Part shown: positions 16,952 through 27,062 of the stretch, in pieces
Numbering within the stretch: position 1 is the first letter of the stretch
Layout: each line of letters begins with the position of its first letter
DNA from: Thiomicrospira microaerophila
GTDB lineage: Bacteria; Pseudomonadota; Gammaproteobacteria; Thiomicrospirales; Thiomicrospiraceae
Length of the DNA stretch: 50,379 nt
Direction: 5' to 3'
NCBI RefSeq assembly: GCF_000934765.1
Contig: NZ_JYNN01000022.1
Location: 1-50,379 of the forward strand
Translations under genes and position numbers: made by a program
The notes under the pieces: model-generated
What the model was told of the DNA's origin: nothing
Database searches by the model: none
Seen by the model: the letters and a program-made list of their open reading frames with translations, nothing else

Positions 16952-18490
16952 ATGAAATATCTCTCTATTCTTAAGCAGGTTGTTCAACCTGAGCGCTATG
17001 CGGGTCTGGCATTTTTATTCGGCTTGCTCAGTGTGCTCGCGTTTCCCCCTTTTGGTTTTTCCTTTCTGGCGCTGGTGGCCTTGATTGGGCTTTTCTGGTT
17101 ATGGACAACGCAAGCGCAAACTATTCTGCAAGCCTTTAAGTTTGGCTTATGGTTTGGTTTGGGGCAGTTTGGTTTAGGTGTCAGCTGGTTGTTCTCTAGC
17201 GTGTATTTTTACTCAGATGTCGGTCTGGTCACCGCGATCTTGATTGTGATGGGCTTTGTGTTGTTGTTGGCCTTGTTTCCCGCGATGGCGGGCGCTTTAG
17301 CACGTTGGTTTCAGCCGGTCAATAAAACCTCGGCGCATTCAACCCTGTTGTTTTTATGTCTTATCCTGCCCGCGAGTTGGGTGTTCTTTGAGCTGGTACG
17401 TGCGCATAGCCTAGGTGGTTTACCCTTCTTATTAATTGGCGCATCGCAGTTAGGTGACTTGCTAGATGGATTTTTGCCGATTTTTGGTGTGTTTGGAGTC
17501 AGTTTTTTGCTGGCTTTAATGGCGGGTTTGTTGGTCAGTCTATGGTTAACGCCTTGGTTGAAGTTTGGCGCAATTAGCCTTGCGGCTTTAAGCCTTTTAG
17601 CTTGGCTAATAGGGCGTGTCGACTGGGTAGAACCGATTGATCAGCCCGTTAAGCTGGCGTTGGTACAAGGCAATATCGCGCAGGATTTAAAGTGGCAGCC
17701 TAACGAGTTTGTTCCCATGGTTCGCCAATATGTCGCCCTCACGCGTGAAAACTGGGATGCGGATGTGATTGTGTGGCCAGAAACAGCGGTACCCGGTTAT
17801 TATGACCAGGCCTCTCGGATTGTGTTGCGCAGCTTAATTAAGGATGCCACCGAGCAGCAGAAAGATGTGGTAGTCGGCGCGATTGTTAGAGAAGTAGGAA
17901 CGGATGTTTACTATAATTCGATGATTAATTTACGCGATGATACGCAGGTTTACCGGAAGCGTCATCTAGTGATGTTTGGTGAATATTATCCAATGGCAGG
18001 CCTGGTTAAAGCTTTATCGGAACAACTGGGTTTTCCGTTTTCACAGTTTACCGCTGGCGAGACAGAACAACCGATGATGTCATTGGCAGGTCATCCGGTT
18101 AGCTTGTCGATTTGTTTTGAAATGATGTTTGGTGCCGAGTTGGCCAAGGATGCGGCGCAAGCGGCTTACCTGGTCACAACCAGTAACGATGCTTGGTTTG
18201 CCCACACCTTTGAGCCCGCCCAACTACGCCACGAAGTGCAACTTCGCGCCCGTGAGCTAGGGCGTGAAATTGCACGTTCCACCAATACCGGTTATACCGT
18301 GATTGTCGATACGCGTGGCCAGATTAAAGCCGAGATACCCGCCTATGAAGTCGGCGTCTTGCGCGGCGAAATCCAACCCCACCAAGGCCAAACCCCCTAC
18401 ACCCGCTGGACCAACTGGCCAGTCTGGTGGCTAGTCCTATCTTTAGTCGGCTTCTTTGTTTATCGTCGGGCTAGGAGCCTGTCGGACTAA
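16952..18490 (+). CDS. lnt: Apolipoprotein N-acyltransferase Lnt
   Basis: 512-residue inner-membrane enzyme that adds the third acyl chain to lipoproteins. About eight N-terminal hydrophobic segments (to about residue 220) precede a nitrilase-type periplasmic domain whose catalytic triad is visible: Glu277 (WPETAVPG), Lys336 (YRKRHLVMFGEYYP) and Cys388 (SICFEMMF), matching E. coli Glu267, Lys335 and Cys387. A last TM helix lies at about 486-503. The final codons (RSLSD and stop) are supplied by the MITE that starts at 18471, so the native C-terminal tail has been replaced just after the last TM. Function is probably kept. Confidence 0.93.
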   Translation: MKYLSILKQVVQPERYAGLAFLFGLLSVLAFPPFGFSFLALVALIGLFWLWTTQAQTILQAFKFGLWFGLGQFGLGVSWLFSSVYFYSDVGLVTAILIVMGFVLLLALFPAMAGALARWFQPVNKTSAHSTLLFLCLILPASWVFFELVRAHSLGGLPFLLIGASQLGDLLDGFLPIFGVFGVSFLLALMAGLLVSLWLTPWLKFGAISLAALSLLAWLIGRVDWVEPIDQPVKLALVQGNIAQDLKWQPNEFVPMVRQYVALTRENWDADVIVWPETAVPGYYDQASRIVLRSLIKDATEQQKDVVVGAIVREVGTDVYYNSMINLRDDTQVYRKRHLVMFGEYYPMAGLVKALSEQLGFPFSQFTAGETEQPMMSLAGHPVSLSICFEMMFGAELAKDAAQAAYLVTTSNDAWFAHTFEPAQLRHEVQLRARELGREIARSTNTGYTVIVDTRGQIKAEIPAYEVGVLRGEIQPHQGQTPYTRWTNWPVWWLVLSLVGFFVYRRARSLSD

Positions 18491-18635
18491 ACCGGTCGAA
18501 GCGAAAAAAGTCTGGGTTGAGTCAGTTTTTGTTCAATTCCGAGGAGAATAGCGAGTTATTTGACGAGGAAGTGGGCAAAAATGGCCAAATCCAGCTTTTT
18601 TGCAGCCGATTGGCTTTAGTCCGACAGGCTCCTAG
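18471..18635. mobile_element. MITE copy 1 (165 bp), at the 3' end of lnt
   Basis: Non-autonomous element with perfect 21-bp terminal inverted repeats beginning CTAGGAGCCTGTCGGACT and no ORF. It is nearly identical, in the opposite orientation, to 50213-50379. Both ends carry CTAG, compatible with insertion at, or duplication of, a CTAG site. Subterminal regions are also partly inverted copies (GGTCGAAGCGAAAAAAG versus CGGCTGCAAAAAAG). It supplies the lnt stop codon. The transposase that moves it is not in this window. Confidence 0.9.
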
Positions 18636-18644
18636 GTTTCATTT

Positions 18645-19223
18645 TTAGCTCTCTGAATTATTATCTGTGTCTTCTGGCTTGACGGGCGCAGTTTCCGGGT
18701 GGGCGAGGTGCCAGGCTTTAGTGAACTTTTCTTTATCTAGTTTTTTTTGCAATAAATTGATCGCTTGAATGTATTGATCTATATAACGGCTATTGCCTTT
18801 TCGCAAACACTGGACTAGATGACGAAAGCGAGTTGGCAAAAAGGGTTTGAAGTGAATCACGAGGCCTTGTTCACCTTCCGTTTCTAAAATCCGTCGTTCG
18901 ACTTCTTGGCGTGCCTCCCATTTGAATTGGTTTTCATAGCCTTCAAACATTTTACCGATAATAAAAATCAATAGCGCGCTAAGCAAGAAGCTGATAAAAA
19001 TATAGCCGCTAATCCAGCCGCCTAAGAAAGTTAAAATCACCAAGCTAAGCATGGTCACGGGAATGGTCAGCACCTTGATCCATACTTTTTCGCCCATCAC
19101 CTCCTCTTCAACCTGTTTAAGGTTAAAACTATCGATGTCTACCTCGTCTAGCCTTTTAAGCAAATCCTCTGCAAATGGCTTAGCAGGCTTTGTAGATGGC
19201 GGAGTATTGGGCGCGTCGCTCAT
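18645..19223 (-). CDS. Hypothetical two-helix membrane protein
   Basis: 192-residue protein not recognised. The N-terminal 45 residues are acidic and Pro-rich, then two hydrophobic segments (about residues 50-72 and 74-92) form a hairpin, and a basic cytoplasmic C-terminal half follows, ending in an acidic tail. Its start overlaps the apaH stop by 4 nt (ATGA), so it belongs to the end of the lptD operon. The stop is just 10 nt from the MITE, which separates it from the convergent lnt. Confidence 0.75.
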   Translation of the reverse strand: MSDAPNTPPSTKPAKPFAEDLLKRLDEVDIDSFNLKQVEEEVMGEKVWIKVLTIPVTMLSLVILTFLGGWISGYIFISFLLSALLIFIIGKMFEGYENQFKWEARQEVERRILETEGEQGLVIHFKPFLPTRFRHLVQCLRKGNSRYIDQYIQAINLLQKKLDKEKFTKAWHLAHPETAPVKPEDTDNNSES

Positions 19224-20083
19224 GATTTAGATGGCGTAGTTTTACTGTTTTTTTTGGGTTTAGCGGTTTGTGGGCATTGTAGCGTATGGCGATGCTGGGT
19301 TTCAAGGCAGTAGGCGGTGAGTAGGCCGCCCCATAAGCAGCCTGTATCGGTTGAGTGAACTTGATAGCCATCGAGCGCGCCGAGCGTTGACCAGTGACCA
19401 AAAAAGATTTGATGGTCTTTGTTGCGGCGATTCGGGTGAACAAACCAGGGTTGGTAGCGCCCTGAAGCACTCGAGGAGGGCGCGCCTTTTTTTTCAAAGT
19501 CGAGTTTGCCCTGCGGGTCACAATAACGCATTCGAGCAAACGCATTGACAATATAGCGCATCCGCTCCCAGCCTTTAATAAGTGGAACCCATTCTCGGGT
19601 TTTTGAACCAAACAGGTGTTGTTTGATGAATATTTTCCATTCTGCACCGCCTAGTATTTGTTCGACTTCTTGGGCGTGTTGCATGGCTTCATTAATCGAC
19701 CATTGCGGTGGAATGCCAGCATGAACCATCACGGCAGCAAAACTAGGGTGTTTGACCATTAGCGGCTGTTGGCGCAACCAATCAATCAGTTCGTCACAAT
19801 CGGGTGCGTTTAGAATCGGGTCGATCGTGTCCGCCTTGGAGCGATATTTCTCTAAACCTAACGCGCAGGCGATGAGGTGAAAATCGTGGTTGCCTAATAC
19901 GATTTGCCCCTTTTCGCCTAGTGATTTGACAAAACGCAGGCATTCGAGCGATTGGGGACCGCGATTAACGATATCGCCGACAAACCAAAGTGTGTCTTGC
20001 TCAGGTTGGTAATTAATCTGTGTCAGCAAGGTTTGCAACGGGTCAAAACAACCTTGAAGGTCACCGATGACATAGGTAGCCAT
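19220..20083 (-). CDS. apaH: Diadenosine tetraphosphatase ApaH
   Basis: 287-residue metallophosphoesterase that splits Ap4A symmetrically to two ADP. Motifs of the family are clear: IGDLQGCFD (GD), FVGDIVNRGPQS (GDxxxRG), LGNHDFHL (GNHD) and VMVHAGIPP (HAG). In most relatives apaG lies between rsmA and apaH; here apaH starts 3 nt after the rsmA stop and apaG is missing. The E. coli product is 280 residues; a short basic tail is extra. Confidence 0.94.
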   Translation of the reverse strand: MATYVIGDLQGCFDPLQTLLTQINYQPEQDTLWFVGDIVNRGPQSLECLRFVKSLGEKGQIVLGNHDFHLIACALGLEKYRSKADTIDPILNAPDCDELIDWLRQQPLMVKHPSFAAVMVHAGIPPQWSINEAMQHAQEVEQILGGAEWKIFIKQHLFGSKTREWVPLIKGWERMRYIVNAFARMRYCDPQGKLDFEKKGAPSSSASGRYQPWFVHPNRRNKDHQIFFGHWSTLGALDGYQVHSTDTGCLWGGLLTAYCLETQHRHTLQCPQTAKPKKNSKTTPSKS

Positions 20084-20086
20084 AGA

Positions 20087-20890
20087 CTAGCCTTGTTCCT
20101 GCTTGATTTGGCTATAGAGGTTGGCTAGGCGCACAAAATCTGCCACATCTAACGCTTCCGCTCGCAGGCCTGGGTCGATGTCGCATTGCACAATCTGTTC
20201 GGTTGTTAGCCAATTTTTTAGCGTGTTGCGCAGGGTTTTACGTTTTTGGCTAAAGGCTTGTTTAACCAAAGCGGCAAAGTCGCCAAAGTGGTTAGCTTGA
20301 AACGGCGGCTGGGCATAGGGTATCAAACGCACTATCGCCGAGTCTACTTTCGGTGCGGGGGTAAAGTTTTCAGGCCCTACCGTAAACAGGTATTCCGCTT
20401 GGCAGGCATATTGCACCATAACGCTGAGCCGACCAAAGGCTTTGTTGCCCGGGGTAGCGGTGAGGCGTTCCACCACTTCTTTTTGCAACATAAAATGCAT
20501 GTCGCTGACAATATCTGCCTGCTCAATTAAATGAAAAATTAATGGGCTGGAAATATTGTAGGGCAGGTTGCCGACCAGTCTTAATTTATCGCTCGGGTTA
20601 GCCAACAGCTGGCGATAATCAAACTTGAGTGCATCGGTATTATGCAAGTGAAACGTCGGCTTGTGGCCGAAGCGTCGGGTCAAAGCGGGGATTAAATCAC
20701 GGTCAATCTCAATAATATCGAGCTTGGCCACCCGATCAAGTAGCGGCTCAGTCAGCGCCGCTTCTCCTGGCCCAATCTCTACCAGATGTTGGTCAGGTTG
20801 CGGTGCAATCGCGGCGACAATATTGTGAATCACGTTGGGGTTGTTTAAAAAGTTTTGACCAAATTGTTTTTTGTGCTTATGTCCGCTCAT
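20087..20890 (-). CDS. rsmA: 16S rRNA dimethyladenosine transferase RsmA (KsgA)
   Basis: 267-residue SAM-dependent enzyme that dimethylates A1518 and A1519 of 16S rRNA late in 30S assembly. Visible motifs: [10 protein letters not shown] at the N-terminus, SAM loop [15 protein letters not shown], and the catalytic [14 protein letters not shown] (motif IV, N-L-P-Y). The start overlaps the pdxA end by 14 nt, so translation is coupled to pdxA, as in other gammaproteobacteria. Confidence 0.95.
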   Translation of the reverse strand: MSGHKHKKQFGQNFLNNPNVIHNIVAAIAPQPDQHLVEIGPGEAALTEPLLDRVAKLDIIEIDRDLIPALTRRFGHKPTFHLHNTDALKFDYRQLLANPSDKLRLVGNLPYNISSPLIFHLIEQADIVSDMHFMLQKEVVERLTATPGNKAFGRLSVMVQYACQAEYLFTVGPENFTPAPKVDSAIVRLIPYAQPPFQANHFGDFAALVKQAFSQKRKTLRNTLKNWLTTEQIVQCDIDPGLRAEALDVADFVRLANLYSQIKQEQG

Positions 20891-21872
20891 GCTGTGCCTC
20901 CAACATATTCAGCGCGATTTGAATCGCATAGTGAAAGCTGCCGGTATCGGCTTGACCGGTGCCCGCCAGTTCAAGCGCGGTGCCATGATCGACCGAGGTT
21001 CGGATAAAGGGCAGGCCCAGTGTGATGTTGACCGCATTGCCAAAGCCCATGTGCTTGAGTACAGGCAAACCTTGGTCATGATACATGGCCAACATCGCGT
21101 CAGCCTGTTGCAATTTAGTGGGGGTGAACATTGTATCAGCGGGATAACAGCCACGAATATTCATACCCTCAGCTTGAAGCTGGTGAATGACAGGCAGAAT
21201 GGTGTCGATTTCCTCGCGTCCCATGTGACCATCTTCGCCTGCATGTGGGTTTAAGCCGGCTACCAACAATCGCGGTTTTTCGATCGCAAAATCCTGTTGC
21301 AACGCCTGATAGGTAATGCGCATCACTTTGTTAAGTAAATCTTGGGTGATAGCCTTGGGTACGTCGGCGAGCGGCAGATGGGTGGTCGCTAGGGCAACAC
21401 GTAATCCCGGTGTGGCCAGCATCATCACAACCTGTTCGGTTTGGCTCAACTCAGCCAGCAGTTCGGTGTGCCCAGAAAACGCCAGTCCAGCCTCGTTAAT
21501 CACGCCCTTGTGAACTGGGCCGGTAATCAATGCCGCAAACTCATTGTTTAAACAACCCTGCGTCGCGCGCGTCAGCATTTCGATAACATAATCCGCATTC
21601 GCAGGATTAAGCAGGCCTGGTTGTACGGGTTGGCGTAAAGGAATCGGTAGCACACATAGCTGGCCTGGTTGGCTGATTTGTTCAGGCGCATCCGCTTGAT
21701 AGGGCAAAATTTCCAGTGGTAGATTGAGTTGATCGGCACGCTGGGTTAACAGTGCGGGGTCGCTTAGCACCACCAGCTGCATCGGCCAATGCTGTTGTGC
21801 AAGCGCAATCACCAAATCAGGACCAATGCCGGCGGGTTCTCCGGAGGTAATCGCAAGACGGGCGGCTTTCAT
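20877..21872 (-). CDS. pdxA: 4-hydroxythreonine-4-phosphate dehydrogenase PdxA
   Basis: 331-residue NAD-dependent enzyme of pyridoxal phosphate synthesis. Conserved features: [12 protein letters not shown] at the N-terminus, the metal ligands in [12 protein letters not shown].. [24 protein letters not shown], and [16 protein letters not shown]. Together these cover the three His metal ligands. The ATG overlaps the surA stop (TAATG). It carries partial copies of the iterated palindrome at 21612-21623 and 21661-21671, both read as QPG. Confidence 0.95.
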   Translation of the reverse strand: MKAARLAITSGEPAGIGPDLVIALAQQHWPMQLVVLSDPALLTQRADQLNLPLEILPYQADAPEQISQPGQLCVLPIPLRQPVQPGLLNPANADYVIEMLTRATQGCLNNEFAALITGPVHKGVINEAGLAFSGHTELLAELSQTEQVVMMLATPGLRVALATTHLPLADVPKAITQDLLNKVMRITYQALQQDFAIEKPRLLVAGLNPHAGEDGHMGREEIDTILPVIHQLQAEGMNIRGCYPADTMFTPTKLQQADAMLAMYHDQGLPVLKHMGFGNAVNITLGLPFIRTSVDHGTALELAGTGQADTGSFHYAIQIALNMLEAQHERT

Positions 21873-22858
21873 TAGCGTGCATCCTCTAAACGAATTTCAA
21901 CAAAGGCTTCATCACGAAGGCGGCGCAACCATAAATCAAAGGTTTCATTCGCTTTGCGCATCCGAATGGCTTGTATCGCTTCTTGCTCTAGGGTTGTGCC
22001 GTTGCCTTGAGCTGCTTCGCTAAGTGCGTGGAGTTTAACAATATGGTAGCCAGAGGGGCTTTCAATTACTGGGCTAATTTCGCCAGGTTGTAATTGTTCA
22101 ATCGCCTCGGCAAAGAACGAGGGGATTTGATCAAATTCGAGCAGACCCAAGTCACCGCCGTTAAGCGCTTGACTGCCTTCCGAGTGGCGCACGGCCAATT
22201 GGGCAAAATCCTCGCCTAAGAGCAGGCGGCGATGTATGTCATTTACCTTGTTTTCCAGTTCTTGACGTTGTTCACGAGTTGGCGAGTCCGGGCGTGTGAT
22301 TAAAATGTGGGCGATATGATAGAGGAAATTATTTTGTTCCAGCTGGCGACGCTGAATAAAATGCGCCACTTCTTGTTCAGTGACAAAAATTTGGCTGATG
22401 ATTTCAATTTCACGCAGTTTTTGAATCAGGATTTGGTCACTGATTTGCTGGCGCATTTGGGCAAAGCCGTTTGGCATTTGGCGGTTTAGCGCTTCTCGGA
22501 GTTGAAGCAGTGATAAGTTGTTAGCCTCCGCCATCTGCAACAGTTGTTCATTGATTTCATCATCACTCACCCGAAGTCCGCGTTGACGCGCACGATCCTC
22601 TTGGAGGGTTTGCATAATCATGTTATCCAGCACACGGCTTTGCAGTGTTTGACGATCAGGCAGTGCAATCTGGCGCTGGCGTAATTCGGTTATCGCCAGA
22701 TCCATTTCTTCATTCAGCTCGCTGAGCAAAATAATGTCGTCGTTGACGACGGCGACTATGCGATCAAGCAGGGTTTGAGCCTGCAGATGAGCGCTAAATA
22801 CCAGCAGTGCTGTGAAGCTAAAAATAAGGGTTGAATGTTTTTTTAGGGATTGCCACAT
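21872..22858 (-). CDS. surA: Periplasmic chaperone SurA (short, one parvulin domain)
   Basis: Outer-membrane protein chaperone with a signal peptide (cleavage after LQA, about residue 27), a SurA N-terminal domain ([19 protein letters not shown] onward) and one parvulin-type PPIase domain at about residues 175-275 (HIAHILIT..., [29 protein letters not shown]). E. coli SurA has 428 residues and two parvulin domains; this one is 328 residues with a single one, a form known in some other proteobacteria. The place between lptD and pdxA supports the assignment. LptD is one of SurA's best-known clients. Confidence 0.9.
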   Translation of the reverse strand: MWQSLKKHSTLIFSFTALLVFSAHLQAQTLLDRIVAVVNDDIILLSELNEEMDLAITELRQRQIALPDRQTLQSRVLDNMIMQTLQEDRARQRGLRVSDDEINEQLLQMAEANNLSLLQLREALNRQMPNGFAQMRQQISDQILIQKLREIEIISQIFVTEQEVAHFIQRRQLEQNNFLYHIAHILITRPDSPTREQRQELENKVNDIHRRLLLGEDFAQLAVRHSEGSQALNGGDLGLLEFDQIPSFFAEAIEQLQPGEISPVIESPSGYHIVKLHALSEAAQGNGTTLEQEAIQAIRMRKANETFDLWLRRLRDEAFVEIRLEDAR

Positions 22859-22905
22859 AAGTTGTCTTTTTGTTAATAGAATAATGGGTTGTTAATTGTT
22901 GGTCG

Positions 22906-25248
22906 TTAAAAATCAAGGCTGCGTTGTATTTGATCCGTTAATCGCTGACCGACACTACTCAACCCTTTTAGTTCAATGAGGTATTTGATTGAGTAATTAT
23001 ATTGGCCATCGGCCATTTGATTTTGTTTAATCATCAGTTCGGATGCCCAGCAACAGCTATCATAACGCAGACCGCCAATAAATTCACGGCGAACGCTTTG
23101 TTCTAGGTCGTAATTTATATAACTTCCTGCCTGCCATTCGTTATTCAGTTTTAGCATCAAACCCGTAGCTAGCGTTTGTTGTCGCGCATTGGGCTGGTTG
23201 AGATTAAAACCCTGATGAACTGCCAATAGCTCAATCCGCTCGAATGCCTGCCATTTTAGCCGATTCAGGGTTTGACTGAGCTCAAAATTATCCACATTTA
23301 ACTGGCTGGTGGAAACAAAATCAATCGAATCAAGGTGAGCGCCGAGTTTAATAAAGTAATCCGAGCGTTGATTATCTTGGGGCTGATGTCCAATTAACCC
23401 GACTTGGCGTTCTTTTAGGTAGAAAACCTGACCTATGCCGGCTTCAGCTCGGGTTTGACCCATGGCGTTGAGTAGGCGGCTGGTTAAAGCCAGACTGACT
23501 TGCTGGGTGTCGCCTATTCGGTCAAAACCACTAAAGCGGTTAAGCTGAAACAGGTTGCTAAAGTCGAGGCTGTTCATGCCAGTGTCGAACAGACTAAGGT
23601 GGCTTTGGTCGTGATACGGCACATAAAGCCATTGCATTTGGGGTTCGAGTGTTTGGGTGTATTGCTGGTTGGCCAGTGTCAGTGTGCGATCAAAAAACAA
23701 GCCGCTGTGCAAAGCATACTGCATGATCAGCGAATCGGTGCTAGCGGCATCGGGCGCATTGGTGAGCTGGTAGCGACGATAATTACCCTGAACTTGCGCG
23801 TGCATAAAACCATAGGGTTGCTCAAGTCGATAACTTAGGTTGGGTTGCAGAAGGTAGCGTTGTCCTTGGTGTTGGTTTGGATTGAGCCGCAGGCTGTTGT
23901 CGAGTGCGCGAGCACGTAGGTAGCCCTCTTCTGAGAAATCATTAAATCCTGAATAGCGCTTAAACTCTGTGGCCTCGGCATAGACCCTAGCGTGCCAGTG
24001 ACCTGTGTGCTTTGACCAGTTTATCCCGAGTTCTGGGCTTTTTTCGAGTAGCATGCCTTCGCCATGGCGTAGTGGTAAATAGCCATAATGTTGGATATGT
24101 GCTTGCAGGCCTGGTTGTTGATATCGCAGTAACACTTGACGCATACGATAACTATTTTCGGCGTGGGTTTGGGTTGTTTCGCTGTTAAAATCAAGCGGCA
24201 TGTCGTTGTAAAAATCGGGATCAGAGACTTCATGCCAGTGGATTTGGCTATTTAAGCGCTCACTCCAGCGCTGCCGTCCATCAAAGCGGGCGCGCCAACG
24301 CAAAGACTGGGCATCTTGCTGTTGTATTTGTCCTTGGCTTAAATACTGCAACCCCTCGGATTGGGCCAGCTGGTCTTGGATCAGGCTGAGGTCTAATTCT
24401 CCGCTGTGGCTGGGTTGAAGATAACGCCATTCTGTATCTAAAAGCATGCCCCGTTGTTGCATCCATAGGGTTGTAAAGGTAGCATCATAGTTATCCGCTA
24501 TCGCCCAATAAAACGGCAGGGCCACCAGCCATTCTGAGTGGGGTTGTGCCGGTGTTTTATGTGTACCAAAGGTCGGGAACAACAAACCTGTCGCGCGATT
24601 CTCCAGCGGGAAGTTAATGTAGGGCGTATAGAGAAGCGGAACACCTTGCACGCTCAAATAACCGTGATGACCATAAATGCGCCGGGTGGTTTGATTGATT
24701 TCAAGATGATTGAAGTTCAGTTGCCAGACTGGGTCTTCCAGTGCGCAGGTTGTGTAGCTGGCTTGATGCAACTGGCTGATTTGTGTTAGTCCATCCAGTT
24801 TAAGCCATTCGGCTTGACCATGGTAACCACTCGGCTTGAGTTGGTAGCGCAGTTGGGTAAGTTCGGCCTGTTGGGTTGTTTGATTGTAAAAAGCGGTTTC
24901 ACTGCCAAGCAATAGATCACTTCGATGGAGCTCAATCTGCCCGGCGAGTGCAATGGATTGTTGTTCACGGTCATAGTTTAATTGGTCAGCCATGACAACC
25001 AGGCCTGGTTGAGAAAGCGTTGCGCGACCAATGAGTTTGAGCTGAAATGAGTTTGATTGCGTTAAATGGTCTGCTTCAATGTGTGTGGCGCTATTGAGTT
25101 GGGGCATAGCAATAAGCGGAAACAGCCAATCAATGCCGCAGGTTAGCGGCTTAGCTGGCAGTTCGGTTGTTTGAGCTTGCGAAGCGCCGAGCGTCGCAAA
25201 ACTTAGCAAGCAAACATAAAAAGGGGTAAACCGGTTAAACATTGACAT
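22906..25248 (-). CDS. lptD: LPS-assembly outer-membrane protein LptD
   Basis: About 780-residue outer-membrane translocon that, with LptE, inserts LPS into the outer leaflet. Signal peptide, an OstA/LptA-like jellyroll (about residues 55-210: IEADHLTQSN, VMADQLNYDREQQSIALAG, GHHGYLSVQGVPLLYTPYI) and a C-terminal beta-barrel ending in F. The four-cysteine set for the essential disulfides seems to be present: LTCGIDW near the N-terminus, YTTCALEDP, and the adjacent pair in YDSCCWASE. An in-frame TTG at 25254 and ATGs at 25248 and 25242 are all possible starts; I use 25248. First gene of the lptD-surA-pdxA-rsmA-apaH operon, divergent from amgK. Confidence 0.93.
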   Translation of the reverse strand: MSMFNRFTPFYVCLLSFATLGASQAQTTELPAKPLTCGIDWLFPLIAMPQLNSATHIEADHLTQSNSFQLKLIGRATLSQPGLVVMADQLNYDREQQSIALAGQIELHRSDLLLGSETAFYNQTTQQAELTQLRYQLKPSGYHGQAEWLKLDGLTQISQLHQASYTTCALEDPVWQLNFNHLEINQTTRRIYGHHGYLSVQGVPLLYTPYINFPLENRATGLLFPTFGTHKTPAQPHSEWLVALPFYWAIADNYDATFTTLWMQQRGMLLDTEWRYLQPSHSGELDLSLIQDQLAQSEGLQYLSQGQIQQQDAQSLRWRARFDGRQRWSERLNSQIHWHEVSDPDFYNDMPLDFNSETTQTHAENSYRMRQVLLRYQQPGLQAHIQHYGYLPLRHGEGMLLEKSPELGINWSKHTGHWHARVYAEATEFKRYSGFNDFSEEGYLRARALDNSLRLNPNQHQGQRYLLQPNLSYRLEQPYGFMHAQVQGNYRRYQLTNAPDAASTDSLIMQYALHSGLFFDRTLTLANQQYTQTLEPQMQWLYVPYHDQSHLSLFDTGMNSLDFSNLFQLNRFSGFDRIGDTQQVSLALTSRLLNAMGQTRAEAGIGQVFYLKERQVGLIGHQPQDNQRSDYFIKLGAHLDSIDFVSTSQLNVDNFELSQTLNRLKWQAFERIELLAVHQGFNLNQPNARQQTLATGLMLKLNNEWQAGSYINYDLEQSVRREFIGGLRYDSCCWASELMIKQNQMADGQYNYSIKYLIELKGLSSVGQRLTDQIQRSLDF
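24996..25011. repeat. Iterated palindrome copy (16/16)
   Basis: Exact CAACCAGGCCTGGTTG inside lptD (minus strand), read as QPGLV. A second, shorter copy lies at 24106-24117 in the same gene. Confidence 0.9.
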
Positions 25249-25325
25249 TCTCAAAACAAAACTATCTAATTGGCAAATTAACAGGTTATTTTACCTGAGT
25301 TATCAATTTTTTATAAAGGCAATTA

Positions 25326-27004
<1,679 letters not shown>

Positions 27005-27062
27005 TGGTAGTGCAGTAGGAGTGCCATAGTCGCAGCGCAATAATTATTAGGAAGCAACTAGG

